NCBI GenBank assembly: GCA_015680685.1
Contig: MNCI01004505.1
Location: 182,606-245,031, forward strand
Reading direction: 5' to 3'
Length of the DNA: 62,426 nt
From: Gnetum montanum
Taxonomy: Eukaryota > Streptophyta > Gnetopsida > Gnetales > Gnetaceae
The notes under the pieces are model-generated. The model ran no database searches and had not been told where the DNA came from. It was given only the letters and a program-made list of their open reading frames with translations. The position numbers and the translations under genes are program-made. Below, piece by piece: positions 45,440 through 56,509 of this stretch (its first letter is position 1; every line of letters starts with the position of its first letter).

Positions 45440-46985
45440 TCTATCATGCTCATGAAAAATTCTTACAATATGACAAGCCATCTTATCACTCTTAGACTTA
45501 TTACTAGTTTATGCATCAAAAACCTAATAGCACTATGATCTGTATAGAAATAAATATGATACCTAAGCATACAGAGTTTGAATTTTCTTACCTCACAACC
45601 ATGAGATCCTTTCCTATGGTGATGTAATTGAGTTGTGCCTTGGTGATGCTTCAATTGGCATAGTGTATATAATGATCATTTCTGGTCATTAAGTTGATTC
45701 AACACTTCTTCCAATGCATAGTTTGATGCATCTATCATAATATATAAAGGCATGGATGAATCCAAAGCTTAGAGGATTGGTGTCTTAAATTTTCAAATGC
45801 TTTCTCATGTTGTTTTGTCCACTAAAATGGTGCATATTTCTTTATTAGTTCAACTAGGGATTTTGCAATCTCTAAGAAATTTTCAATAAATTCTCTATAA
45901 TATCCTATATGCTCAAAAAATGATTTAACATCCTTGATTTTTTATGATCTCGAAGTGATGTTTTGAATGACTCTAATTTTTTTTGTATCTATCTCTATTC
46001 CTTGATGAGATACTTTATGTTCCAGAACTATACCATTTTGAATAACTAAGTGAGTTTTTTTAAATTCACATTCAAATTACTTTCAACACATCTCTTTAAA
46101 ACTTTCTCTAAATCATCCAAGGTTTATTTTAAGTCTAGCTAATATGTGGAAAAATCATCCATAAATACTTCAACTCTATTGTCAATTTATTTTGGAAAAT
46201 ACTTAATACAAGTCTCTAGAAAGTAGTCGAAGCATTACACAAGCCAAAGCACATTTTCTTGTATGTAAACATCCCCCATGGACTGGTGAATGTGGTTTTC
46301 TCCTTATCTTTTGGTATAATACAGATTTCGTTATACCCACTATATCCATCCAGGAAACTATACTACAAGTATCTTACAATCATGTCCAAGACTTGGTTAA
46401 AAAAGGGCAAAGGAAAATGGTCCTTGAATGTTTCCATGTTTAATAATCAGAAATCAATGTAGATCCTCCATTCATTGCCTTTATTTGGGATAATGACTAA
46501 TGGGCTAACTCGTTCACTATTTGCTATGGGATAGATGAACTCAACCTTTAGCAGTTTTTTCAATTCTTATTTAACAACCTCTTTGATTTTGGGGTTCAAT
46601 CTTCTTTGAGGTTGGAGGTGTGCTTTAATGGCTGGATCTCTATAGATTTGATGTTGATGGATGTGCATATTGATGTTAATGATTTTATCGCAAGACCATG
46701 CAAATGTAATCAACCATTTATTCCCCACTTCTAATAATTTCCTCTTTTTCTCTTTATCAACATTGACATTTATGATTACTGATTTTTTACTGTTTAGAAA
46801 AGCATATTCCAATGCATCGAGTAGGGCCTTTAGTTCTAGAGGTTCTAGTTCGTACTTATCTAGTATCTCTAACTATCCTTATTCAATGTATTCCTTCTAT
46901 TATGATTTGATGTAAGGAGGTTGTCTTTTTAATTACTCTAACTTATCTATTTCTTTGACATAGGCACTTGTAATTTTTTCCAAAG
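45440..46985 (-). pseudogene. pol: Reverse transcriptase and RNase H of C2 (broken)
   Basis: From 46,985 leftward: a linker with LEPLELKALLDALEYAFL, then HIHQHQIYRDPAIKAHLQPQ, RRLNPKIKEVVK, FIYPIANSERVSPLVIIP, METFKDHFPLPFFNQVLDMI, YSFLDGYSGYNEI and TTFTSPWGMFTYKKMCFGLC. The catalytic Met-Asp-Asp (VFMDDF) is read at about 46,150. RNase H follows at 45,654-45,463 with KFKLCMLRYHIYFYTDHSAI and RVIRWLVIL. DGYSGYNQI with KDHFPLPF and the long linker is the Athila-type wording. The frame is broken in at least four places. No protease is visible upstream, because the element is cut at about 46,985-47,030. Confidence 0.85.
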
Positions 46986-47029
46986 GTTCTAAAACACCTT
47001 AACAAAAATTCATGTTACGAACAAAAGCC

Positions 47030-47654
47030 TGGTAGCCAAGATTTTAATTGTAATTTTGTTGGGGATTTAAAGGTAGAAATAATTGCCTTATTTTCCCATA
47101 AAAAATCCTAGTCTGTGGCCCTATTTTGACAAACTTTTGGATCATTTTTAATGTGTAAAAGCAAAATTTGTAACCCACACATTGGATTTCATTTATGCCA
47201 ATGTTTGAAGACAAAAATGCTAAATACGCTACCAAATCTGGTAGCAAAAGTCAAAAAAATGCTAGTAGCCCATATGCTATAGTTTGGACCATGAAAATAA
47301 GCTCTATATGCTACCAAAATTGGTACTTTTCCTTACATGTTACATATTCTAGTCCCACACACTGTGGTAGTGTGTGGGGCAATGTGTGGTACTTGGATTC
47401 TTAATCCATAGATCATACTCTTAGCCCAAAACATCATGTAATTCTCCAATAATCGTATGGAATTATAATGAAATATAGCATAATAAATTCCAAGCCTATA
47501 AATACCATATTCAATACTTTTTTAGATCTTTTTACACATGTTTAGCATAGAGATCACTTAGTAGCAAGAAAGAGCAGTAGAGACCTTTTATAGCAACAAA
47601 GTAGAAATCATTACAACCTTTTTTAGTGCTGATCACTAGAATAGTAGATTTGAT
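47030..47654 (+). repeat. Element B 5' LTR, first part (split by element E)
   Basis: Starts TGGTAGCCAAGATTTTAATTGTAA, like LTR A2. Contains the inverted repeat CCCACACACT / AGTGTGTGGG (47,354-47,378, 5-base loop) and a TATA box CCTATAAATA at 47,495. It is interrupted at 47,654 by element E and resumes at 52,398. Confidence 0.7.
47495..47504 (+). promoter_or_regulatory. TATA box of LTR B
   Basis: CCTATAAATA in forward orientation, about 465 bases from the LTR start. Confidence 0.6.
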
Positions 47655-47718
47655 TGTGGACCTTTTGGCGTGTTTTTCTATGCTCAAAATGTTAAGTAAA
47701 ATGGAGATAAAATTTGTT

Positions 47719-47794
47719 TATATGGATGTATGGTTATTGTGCTTGTAGGACTACATTATATGGATGTATGGTTATTGTGCTTGTAGGACTACAT
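47719..47794. repeat. 38-bp perfect tandem duplication in left LTR of E
   Basis: TATATGGATGTATGG...GGACTACAT is present twice in a row (47,719-47,756 and 47,757-47,794) and once in the right LTR. It may be a late duplication or an assembly effect. Confidence 0.8.
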
Positions 47795-48006
47795 ACAAGG
47801 CAAACCAAGATGAGCTAAAGAGAACAAGGAATGAACTATCCTAGAGCTCAAAGGAGGAGGTCACCTACATGTCTTCAAACAAACATCCAAAGAATGTGAA
47901 CAAGGACTTGATATTGTACAAGCAAAGTGGACATCATTAAAGCATACGGAAAATCAAGGTTGCAAACAATAAATGATGCATTCATCATGCAAGAGAAAGT
48001 GAAGAA

Positions 48007-48275
48007 AGACGTCTCTAGGAAGTGGTAGACATCTTGGAAGATTTGGAGTGAACTCAAAGAAAATTTAGAAAGATGTCTTCAAAAATAGCAAGACATCTTT
48101 CCACAACTAAAGATGTCTTTCATGAGGCAAAGATGTATTTAGAGAATGTAGACCAAATATAGAAAGACATCTTGCAAGATAGAGACTTCAAAAAGACGTC
48201 TTTTAGGAAACAAAGACATATTTCCATATTTTAAGGAAAATTTAGAGAGACATCTCAAGCACAAGAAAATGTCTC
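48007..48275. repeat. Array of 8-bp dyad motifs in left LTR of E
   Basis: AGACGTCT at 48,007 and 48,194; AGACATCT at 48,027, 48,091, 48,165 and 48,248; AGATGTCT at 48,071 and 48,111; near-matches at 48,131, 48,214 and 48,268. Spacing is roughly 20-40 bases. The two common forms are reverse complements of each other. Confidence 0.85.
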
Positions 48276-48778
48276 CCATGATCATTAGTGATCATTATCT
48301 AGTTGTTGCATGAGTTTCATGAAGGATTTAGCAACATGGAAACTATAAGAAGACTTGATGTGCATTGGGAAATTTTTAAGCCTTATTGTATTTATTATAT
48401 TCATTTGTAATCATTGAATTCTCTATTGCTCTTCATTGTTTTATCATTTTTTGGATTATAAAGTGTGTTGTACCTAATTGTACAAGGATCAGCAAATTGA
48501 GTTACAATCTTTCCTTGTAATTCTTATTCTTGTTGCCTTGTAGGGGAAGTTCCTTGAGCTTGTCAAGATCCTGCAGGTTGAGTTGTTGGTGTTGTGGTAC
48601 AACACTCTAGTGCAGAGCTTAAGATTATAAAGGTTGTGGAAGCCTTAAAGAGACATTTCCAAGCCTGATGGGACCTTATGGGGTTGAGTGATCGGTGTTG
48701 TGATACAACACTCTAGAGCAAGGCTTGATGACTATACAGGGTGTGGATCCTTCAACCACATTTTAAGAACAACAAAGT

Positions 48779-49026
48779 NNNNNNNNNNNNNNNNNNNNNN
48801 NNNNNNNNNNNNNNNNNNNNNNNNNNNNNNNNNNNNNNNNNNNNNNNNNNNNNNNNNNNNNNNNNNNNNNNNNNNNNNNNNNNNNNNNNNNNNNNNNNNN
48901 NNNNNNNNNNNNNNNNNNNNNNNNNNNNNNNNNNNNNNNNNNNNNNNNNNNNNNNNNNNNNNNNNNNNNNNNNNNNNNNNNNNNNNNNNNNNNNNNNNNN
49001 NNNNNNNNNNNNNNNNNNNNNNNNNN
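48779..49026. other. Assembly gap, 248 N
   Basis: Unknown bases covering the 3' end of the left LTR of E and probably its primer-binding site. Confidence 0.99.
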
Positions 49027-51134
49027 ATGAACAAATAGAAACATCAAATACATGATCTAATAAAAGAGAACCTAAGGAAGAGGAGGTACTTCATGATAGG
49101 GGACCTTATCTCAAACTCCATTAATCTTCTCAATTTTTTGGCAAGTAAGGTAATTCAAGGTAAGTCTCTATCTCTTTGCTTACTAGTGAATAAGGATAGT
49201 GTATGGGAAGTCTTAAATTATCTATGTCCAGATCATATACGGTGGAATAAGCATCTAGAGCATTTTTGATATTAATTGGTTTTGTGAAGACTTAAAATAG
49301 CACTTGTAAGGATTTCCCTTGGTTTGATTTCTTATCTTGCTCAATCTAAAATTCTTGTGATGATCTGTTTCTATGTTCATAGTCTTTGGAATGATTTTTT
49401 CCATTTATAAAATGAGATAAAATTTTATCAATATTGCTGGTTGAAGAACTAGATCTGCATAAATTAAGCTTAACATTGATCTAAAATTCTAGTGTGTTTG
49501 TGATTTTTGCACATTGATCTTAAAAGCCCAAGATAAGTAGCGCATATGGGAAGCCTACTTCTTAGTCATCTTGGAGGTCACTAATGTAGGGGGACTCTTT
49601 AAAGACTTTAACCAAAAATGCAAAATGAACAAGAAAAGAACCTCAAGAGGTTTGTCTTGAGTGGTTGCGTATTAGGGCTTTAAAAGGTACTTAATGATAT
49701 ATGAATACTCAATTCCTTATCAAATCTATTATTTGTAAATGAATGTAGTAGTTGTATTGACTTGTACTAAAATCAAAACATGCATGACTTTCATATTATT
49801 TTGATAAAATTATTTTGTTTGAATCTATAATTACAAGACACTATCTATTAGATCATTTTTCTTTATCTTTTATCTTTAACATCAATCTCTATTGTTCCTC
49901 TTGGATTTTGAACTGATAGCCCAGTTATCCGATGTTCAATCATAAGCTTAAGCATGAAGTATCTATTTTTATACAAAAATTAGTTGATATTATGGGTAAG
50001 GCCATGATCATTCTTGAGTATCTATGCTTTTGATTAAGTTATCCATTGAATAACTTTCTTTGAGATGCAAATTTTTGGAATTTGGCATGGCTAGTTTCAA
50101 GTTGTAGATTGCTATCTGCTCATTTACCAAGATGAAGATCAATACTAATTTTGAAGATAGATTACTTGCTCCTCAATGTTCACACTTCCCTTCAAGCTTA
50201 AATATTGGTTGAAAAACTTGGATCAGTTCTTGATATATATGTGGCAAAACTTGTAATATTTTTACTTTTCTATTTATGTGGTACTTGATGGAACACCTGC
50301 TTCTACATGCTCTATCTTTGATATTTTGTATTTACTAACTATTTTTATGTGATCATACTTACATTAGGAGAGAAATTCAAGAAGTGTATGAATGTATATT
50401 TATCAACATGTTTTATTTTTTATCAATGGTTTTGAATATTTCATTTCCTTGAATAAACATTGTAGCATGCATGTCTCACTCATAGCTTTGACCCTTATAA
50501 TTGGATGTTGATGGTTCTTATTAATTTAATTGTTGCTCCTTATTTTGACCTCTAAAGATTAGTTCTCAATTTTCACTCCTTAAGTGGAGGATGCAGTACA
50601 TTACCTACTAAATTATGAGCAATAACATGATTACTCTATCTAAATGTATTCATCTAACATCAATGGTTTTCCATTGTGAAGTTGTATGGCTATATTTACC
50701 TCACGATCAAGATATGTTCATTTGCTAATGTTTTATAAAGATGAAGAATATCTAAATTCCAAAAACCTTGCACTACTAATGAATGATTATTTTAGAGATA
50801 GGTTTCTTAATTTTCACTTCAAGGTTTCCAAAAAGACTTTACTTCACTTCAAGGTTGAATTTCACTTGGAAGGTTTGTTAAGCTCTTCCCAAATTTTGGG
50901 GCACTTATTCATGGACTTGATAAATACATACTCCCTATATCTTTTTAGCATTATGAGTGATACTTGGCTCTCCATATCATGTGGATATTATTATTCTTTT
51001 CTATCTTTTCTTCCGAACTTTATGCACCATATCCTTTTTGTTGCTATTCAAAAAGGGGGAGAGTAGTATAGTTATATTGGTATGATCACTAATCCATTTT
51101 ATTAAGTTTTGAACTTCACCAAAAAGGGGAATAT
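49027..51134. other. Internal region of element E, essentially non-coding
   Basis: One open frame of 126 codons at 50,686-51,066 (starts MAIFTSRSRYVHLLMFYKD, ends FVAIQKGGE) runs into the polypurine tract. It has no motif I recognise and may be chance or the remnant of a copia Pol end. The rest has only short frames. Confidence 0.5.
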
Positions 51135-52397
51135 TGTGGACCTTTTGGTGTGTTTTGGTGTGCTTAAAATGTTAAGTAAAATAGAGACAAAAAGTTATTT
51201 ACATGGTTGTATGATTATTGTATTTGTAGAACTACGTACACAAGAAATGAAGATGAGCTAAAGAGAATAAGGAATGAACTATCCTAGAGCTCAAAGGAGG
51301 AGGTCACCCACATGTGTTCAAACTAACATCCAAAGAACATGAACAAGGACCTAATATTATACAAGAAAAGTGGACATCATTAAAGCATCATTAATATCAA
51401 GGTTGTAGACAAGGAATGATGCATTCATCATAAAAGAGAAAGTGATGAAAGACATCTTTGGAAAGTAGTAGACATCTTGGTAGATTTGGGGTGAACTCAA
51501 AGAAAAATTAGAAAGATGTCTTCAAAAATAGCAAGACATCTTTCCCCAGCCAAAGATGTATTTCATGAGGCAAAGATGTCTTTACAGAATGTAGACCAAA
51601 TAGATAAAGATGTCTTCCATTAAGCAAAAATGTCTTCCAGAATGAAGACTTTAGAAAGATTCTTTCAGGAAACAAAGACATCTTCCCATATTTGAAGGCA
51701 AATTCAGAGAGATGTCTCAAGCACGAGAAAGAAATCTCCCATGACTATTAGTGATCATTAGCTATCCATTGCATGAGTTTCAAAAAGGACTTAACAACAC
51801 AACAACTATAATAAGACTTGATGTGCATTGGAAAATTTACAAGCCTTGTTGTATTCATTGTACAATCATTTGTAATCATTGAATTCTCTATTGCTCTTCA
51901 TTTTCTTATCATTTTTGGGATTGTAAAGTGTGTTGTACCTAATTTTATAAGGATTAGCAAATTGAGTTGCAATCTTTCCATGTAATTCTTATTCTTGTTG
52001 CCCTATGGGGTTGAGTTCCTTGAGCTTGTTAGGATACTATGGGATTAAGTTGTTGGTGCTATGGTATAACATTCCAATGTGGAGCTTAATATTGTAAAGG
52101 TTGTGGAAGCCTTGAAACCACATTTCCAAGCCTAATGGGACCTTACGGGGTTGAGTGATTGGTGCTGTGGTGCAACACTCTAGAGTAGAGCTTGATGACT
52201 ATATAGGGTGTGGACACTTCAACCACATTTTGAGAACAACAAATTTCAAAGATGTGCTTGTGATCTACCCTCCGATTATGGAGTACCCAAGTTGGGAAAC
52301 CACATAAATTCATATGTGTGATTTGTTTTATAAAGGTTCAATTTGAGAAACTTATTCATCCCTCCCCCCTCCCCCTTTCTAAGTTCTACAATCCACA
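51135..52397 (+). repeat. Element E right LTR, complete
   Basis: 1,263 bp, TGTGGACC...ATCCACA. The dyad array occupies 51,450-51,735. The preceding purine tract fixes its 5' end. Confidence 0.8.
51450..51735. repeat. Array of 8-bp dyad motifs in right LTR of E
   Basis: AGACATCT at 51,450, 51,470, 51,534 and 51,676; AGATGTCT at 51,514, 51,574, 51,608 and 51,710; near-matches at 51,554, 51,628 and 51,656. It is collinear with the array in the left LTR. Confidence 0.85.
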
Positions 52398-52840
52398 CTA
52401 ATAGTTGCATTGATTATAATGTAGATTGATCAGAAAAGAAGTATAGATCCAAGCACAAAACACATTCTACATCCTACACCTATTATTTAAAGATATTTTC
52501 TATTCTCAATATTTTTGAAACCATCAATATGTACCATTCAAAACCTATTCTTTAACCATTGTTTACAATGCTTAATACAAAGTTTGCATTTTCTTTTAGT
52601 TAGTCATAATGTTTCGCTCTTTCTCTATTTCAAAATCAATGTTGTATTTTGCATTTATATATTTTTGCTCATTTTTATTTTCATTACTTGATAATAGACA
52701 TTTTTAAGTCCTTGAGTAATTAACCAAACCATTTAAGATGCCATAAATCCTTCCGAGGCCCATGAATCATTGAGTTAAAACTATTCATATAGATCATTTC
52801 AGTTTTCTAGCATCAATTTTTTTCCATCACTATAATTTTC
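52398..52840 (+). repeat. Element B 5' LTR, second part
   Basis: Resumes after element E. The end block AAGTCCTTGAGTAATTAACC, GATGCCATAAATCCTTCC and GAGTTAAAACT aligns with the 3' ends of LTR A1, A2 and D. The exact end (near 52,840) is not certain. Confidence 0.65.
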
Positions 52841-53217
52841 TAGTGTTAGAAGGAGGACCTCTAGCTAACTTCTTAGTCCAAAACCTATCTGCAAAAAATA
52901 GTGTTTTGTTTGTTTCCTCTTTGGATGTAGTGTATTTTCCAAAACTAAAAATTATTTTCAATTTTTTAACCCGATGTTTATATTATAGCTAGTTTCACCT
53001 GTATACCTATAAAAAAGTAATTTTTGTAGTTGTTATGCATAGCACTACCCCTATTTTCTTCACTTGGGATTTTACAATCAAAATCATTATTTTTAGTGTT
53101 GCAATGTATAGTGTTTTCCCTTCTCTTCTTTCTACACACTAAATCATTTCTAAATTTTTCTTAATTTTATATGATATTTAGAATTATTATTGTTGTTGCA
53201 ATTATAGTTTCATATGT
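52841..53217. other. Leader of element B, no gene
   Basis: Non-coding A/T-rich sequence between LTR and minisatellite. No convincing primer-binding site is visible at the LTR end. Confidence 0.45.
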
Positions 53218-53672
53218 TGCAATTTCATGAGCTACAATTTCATGCACTATAACTTTATATGCTATAGGCTTACACACTATAAGCTTTACATGCTATGAGC
53301 TTTACACACTGTAAAGTCTCACATGTTGTAAGCTTTACACACTCTAAAATCTCACACGTTGTAAGCTTTACATGTTGTGAAGTTTTACATGTTATTATCC
53401 CACACACTATGAAGCTTCACATGCTAGAGTCTTAAATGTTGTGAAGCTTCACATGTTGTAAGTCTTACATACTAAAGCCTTACACATTACAGCTTCACAT
53501 GTTGCAGTCTTACACATTGAAGACTTACATATTGTAGCCTCACATGTTGTAGTCTCACATGCTATGAGCTTCACATGATGTAAGTGCTACAACATATAAG
53601 GCCTTAGTGTGTAAGACTTACACACTAAAGCCTTATATGTTGTAGCCTCACATGTTGTAGTCTCATATGCTA
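53218..53672. repeat. Minisatellite of CACATGTTG / CACACACT type units
   Basis: About 25 short units of 17-22 bases, such as TTCACATGTTGTAAG, CTTACACACT, CTCACACGTTGTAAG and CTTACACATTG. Most variants differ by CG, TG or CA at one step; one unit (near 53,354) keeps CACACGTTG. Confidence 0.75.
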
Positions 53673-53694
53673 TGAACCTAAGGACCCATCCGTA

Positions 53695-53988
53695 GTGGAG
53701 TGTAGGAAATTTCTTAAGTGGTTAGGACCTAACCCAATTCAAGTAAACATTGACAAACAATATCATAACTTCATATGTGCAGAAATTCACATAGGTTTAT
53801 GCATCCCATGCAAGAAGTTTGACTCCAAGAATTACTACAAGTTGATCCAAAAGGATGGGAAGGAATACATCCATTCATCATACAACCATATTCAATTATC
53901 CAAATTTTACATGCACTTGTTGGCACAATTGGTAAGTGCAGATAATGATAATGAAGTAAGTGAAAAAGCTAGTTTAAGATCTCACTGA
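53695..53988 (+). CDS. Open reading frame before gag in element B, unidentified
   Basis: 97 codons starting MECRKFLKWLGPNPIQVNID and containing IHIGLCIPCKKFDSKNYYKL. It is uninterrupted, unusual in this window. It has two cysteines in a C-x-x-C spacing but no full zinc-finger pattern. Ogre-type elements have an additional ORF upstream of gag, and this could be a remnant of that or the gag N-terminus. I do not recognise the family. Confidence 0.35.
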   Translation: MECRKFLKWLGPNPIQVNIDKQYHNFICAEIHIGLCIPCKKFDSKNYYKLIQKDGKEYIHSSYNHIQLSKFYMHLLAQLVSADNDNEVSEKASLRSH

Positions 53989-54539
53989 GAGGATCAGGAT
54001 GAGTTCAGAGCTAATTATGAACTATATACATTATTAGTGGATCTTCTACAATGATATGTTCTAGAGGTAACCATGTTTAACTCTGTACCTCCTACTTCGG
54101 TAGTGAACCAAGCACCTCTTGTGATCTCTATGGGTTAAGCCTCTCAACCAACTTCCTTACTTGCTTCCTTGTTTCCCTTAGCATAATTTTTCATAGTACC
54201 TTAGCCTCTGCTAGTAATCCCCTCCATGCCTCAACCTTTTATAGCTTTGGCTAGTCCTTCTTCCAGAATGTAAATTCCATGCATTTCACATAACCCATTT
54301 ATTTCCAACACTCCCTTTACTCCACATGTCCCTATTCAAACCTTATTTTTCATGTTTAACCCTCCTACAATAGTAGTCATAAAACCTCTCCAATCCATAC
54401 CATCATACATTTCACAGCTGCAAACTATGCAACCTCAAGTGCAGTCCTTAGGAGCTCCACAAGGCCTAGATTAAGTTTTTTAACTAATCCAAGACCTTAC
54501 TAAGATAGTGTAAGAACTCAAAGCCAATAAATCATAAAT

Positions 54540-55735
54540 GGTAAAGTTCATGAACTTCTATCAAGATGATCCCATCAATCCTACCATCCAACAAATCACA
54601 TTACTTGGAAGCATGCCTATTACAAACTTCACCAAATACAATGGTGAAGGAAAACCTAATGCACATCTTGTTATCTTCTAGTTTGAATGTATCCCTATTG
54701 GAAGTGTAACCTTAAATGATACTATGAATTTTTCCTATGTCCCTCAAAAAAGGCTTTGAACTTGTACTGAATCTTACCTAGAGGTTCCATATCCTCGCTT
54801 GAAGACTTGAAAAACCAATTTGTCAATGACTTCAAATACAACTTTGAATCCTAATACAACCTTAGACTGACTCATGAAAGTGAGGAAAGGGCCACTTAAA
54901 CCTACCCAAAGGTTCATTTAGAGATGAAATGTCATCCTCAATGAAATTCTTAAGCCCATCTCTAGAACTTGCCTCTTGGTCACCTTCAAGGGAGTAGTGA
55001 ATGACTTTATCAAATCAAAGCTCTACTAATTAGATTCCTAATCAATGAGCCAAGTCTTTTCACAAATTAAGAACATCAAGAAGACTACTAAAGATAGTAA
55101 TGATCTAACCTATGTGGCCTATAAGAACCAGCACTCAAGAAGTGATAAGGATAAGATCAAACAGGTGTAAACAAGCATGGCCATAATGAAAAAAGAGCCA
55201 AAACAAGTAGAAAAGTAGAAATCATTGCCATGTAACACATCATTTAGCCCATATCAACTATCTACTTTGTATGTTTCCAACCAGCCAAGACCAAATTTTG
55301 AGCACAAAGATAAGTGTAGATATACTAAGTTGCTCATGAATCACTTTGAGCTTCTATAATAGTTGCTTAAAGATAATCATATTTAACATAAGCAACTATC
55401 TAAGGAAGCTCATAAGAGGCATGATCATCTCTACAAGATAGCTAGAGACCCAATGGTAGCAATCAAAGATGATCCAAAACTACAAAAGTACTTTAGGCTT
55501 GACAAGTTTTGGCATTATCATCAACTAGCCAATCATGATGCTACTTTTTTCCTAGCATTGAAAGATGATCTTCAAAAGATGATTGATCATGGAGAGTTGG
55601 TGTTGAATGAACCTAACCCCCCAAACACCAACAATAACTCTTACACTATAGCCTTGTTCACAATAACCAAATGGCCTAATCCTCCTAGAGAACCATTTGT
55701 CATCAAAGTGCCACCAACTAGTACTCAGCCTTAGA
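54540..55735 (+). pseudogene. gag: Gag of element B (broken)
   Basis: Frame fragments: MVKFMNFYQDDPINP, MPITNFTKYNGEGKPNAHL, FECIPIGSVTLND, MSQVFSQIKNIKKTTKDSND, LTYVAYKNQHSRSDKDKI. The long clean stretch 55,453-55,734 contains KFWHYHQLANHDATFFLALK and DDLQKMIDHGELVL, the H-x-x-x-T-x-x-C-like end of TAT Gag in which LKDxxxxLIxxGxL is typical. Each block has its partner in element A (316-1,420). A proline-rich stretch precedes it (54,230-54,450). Stops replace tryptophans and glutamines at several places. Confidence 0.8.
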
Positions 55736-56509
55736 ACCTAAAGCCTAAAGAGCCCTTGGTCATATGGGTACCATCACCTCTAGCTCCCAAGGAGCCTTTT
55801 CTTATACATTTTCCTTCTTTAGTATCATCAACATCATGACCCAAAAAAATTATTACCAACCCCTATAATGCTAGAGAACCATTCTTTATTAGGGCCCCTC
55901 CACCATTTACAAGCAAACCTATGATAAACTATGACTAATACTCACCTATTTTGGCCAATACTTAACAATTAACAAGAAACCATCACCACAATAGTAATGA
56001 AAATAACCTCTTACTAAACCAATAACTAAGTCCACTAAAGATAGCCAATAACAAAAGGCTTAGAAGTAAGTTAACCTACTAAAGCCAACATCAAGACTAT
56101 CTCTACTAGTGAACTCCATTGCTCAAACTATGTCAACCAATTAACCAAAAGAGACTCACAAATTGGATATGAGTAACGAATCCAAGCAATGCATGCTAAG
56201 ACATGAGCCAAAGATTCTAGGAAGGATGGAGGAAATTAAAAATACCAAGGTTGAAAAATCACATGCTAATGAAAATAATTTTCTCATAATAATGAAATAA
56301 GTCAAATGATCCCTAAAACAAAAGAACCCATCATTAAACCTATACAACCTAGTCTTGAATTCTCCTACTCAAAGAGATGCACTAGTTCAAATTCTGACCT
56401 CTTTTCCTATGAGCAAATATATGCCTGCTAACAAATAATTCATTCACTCTATCATTGAGCAAACTTAATTTAGAAAAAAAAAGCATCAATCTACACTCAT
56501 CTTTCATAA
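55736..56509 (+). other. Gag-protease linker of element B
   Basis: Low-complexity, proline-rich then lysine-rich frames with many stops, parallel to 1,420-2,100 in element A. No separate gene. Confidence 0.45.

Larger units (their letters stand above)
37263..46985 (-). mobile_element. Element C2: minus-strand Athila-like gypsy element with an extra ORF, 5' truncated
   Basis: From right to left in the sense direction: pre-RT linker, RT, RNase H, integrase, a non-coding spacer shared with C1, a long coiled-coil reading frame, and an LTR homologous to the C1 LTRs. The gag and 5' LTR are missing at the right side, where element B's LTR begins at 47,030. The RT wording is closest to the Athila branch. 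An alternative reading is two head-to-tail related elements meeting near 42 kb, where a second minus-strand TATA-like site (ATATATATG region, 42,262-42,272) and a strong inverted repeat occur. Confidence 0.65.
47655..48778 (+). repeat. Element E left LTR (3' end lost in gap)
   Basis: Aligns with 51,135-52,240 through GGACCTTTTGG, AACTATCCTAGAGCTCAAAG, the AGATGTCT array and GAACAACAAA. It carries an extra 38-bp tandem copy at 47,719-47,794 that the right LTR lacks. Confidence 0.8.
47655..52397 (+). mobile_element. Element E: non-autonomous copia-like LTR element (LARD-like) inserted in LTR B
   Basis: LTRs begin TGTGGACC and end TCCACA (6-bp terminal inverted repeat). The right LTR (51,135-52,397) is complete; the left runs from 47,655 into the assembly gap. 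The sequence before the right LTR, AAAAAGGGGGAGAG and AAAAAGGGGAATATTG, is the polypurine style of many plant copia elements. Flanks TTGAT (left) and CTAAT (right) agree at three of five bases, with transitions at the others, a plausible worn target duplication. About 2.1 kb of internal sequence plus the gap shows no Gag or Pol motifs, so the element could only have moved with help from another. Confidence 0.75.

Noticed and set aside
48688-49055. Open frames of ~100 codons on both strands
   Set aside because: They consist almost wholly of N-encoded X residues over the assembly gap.
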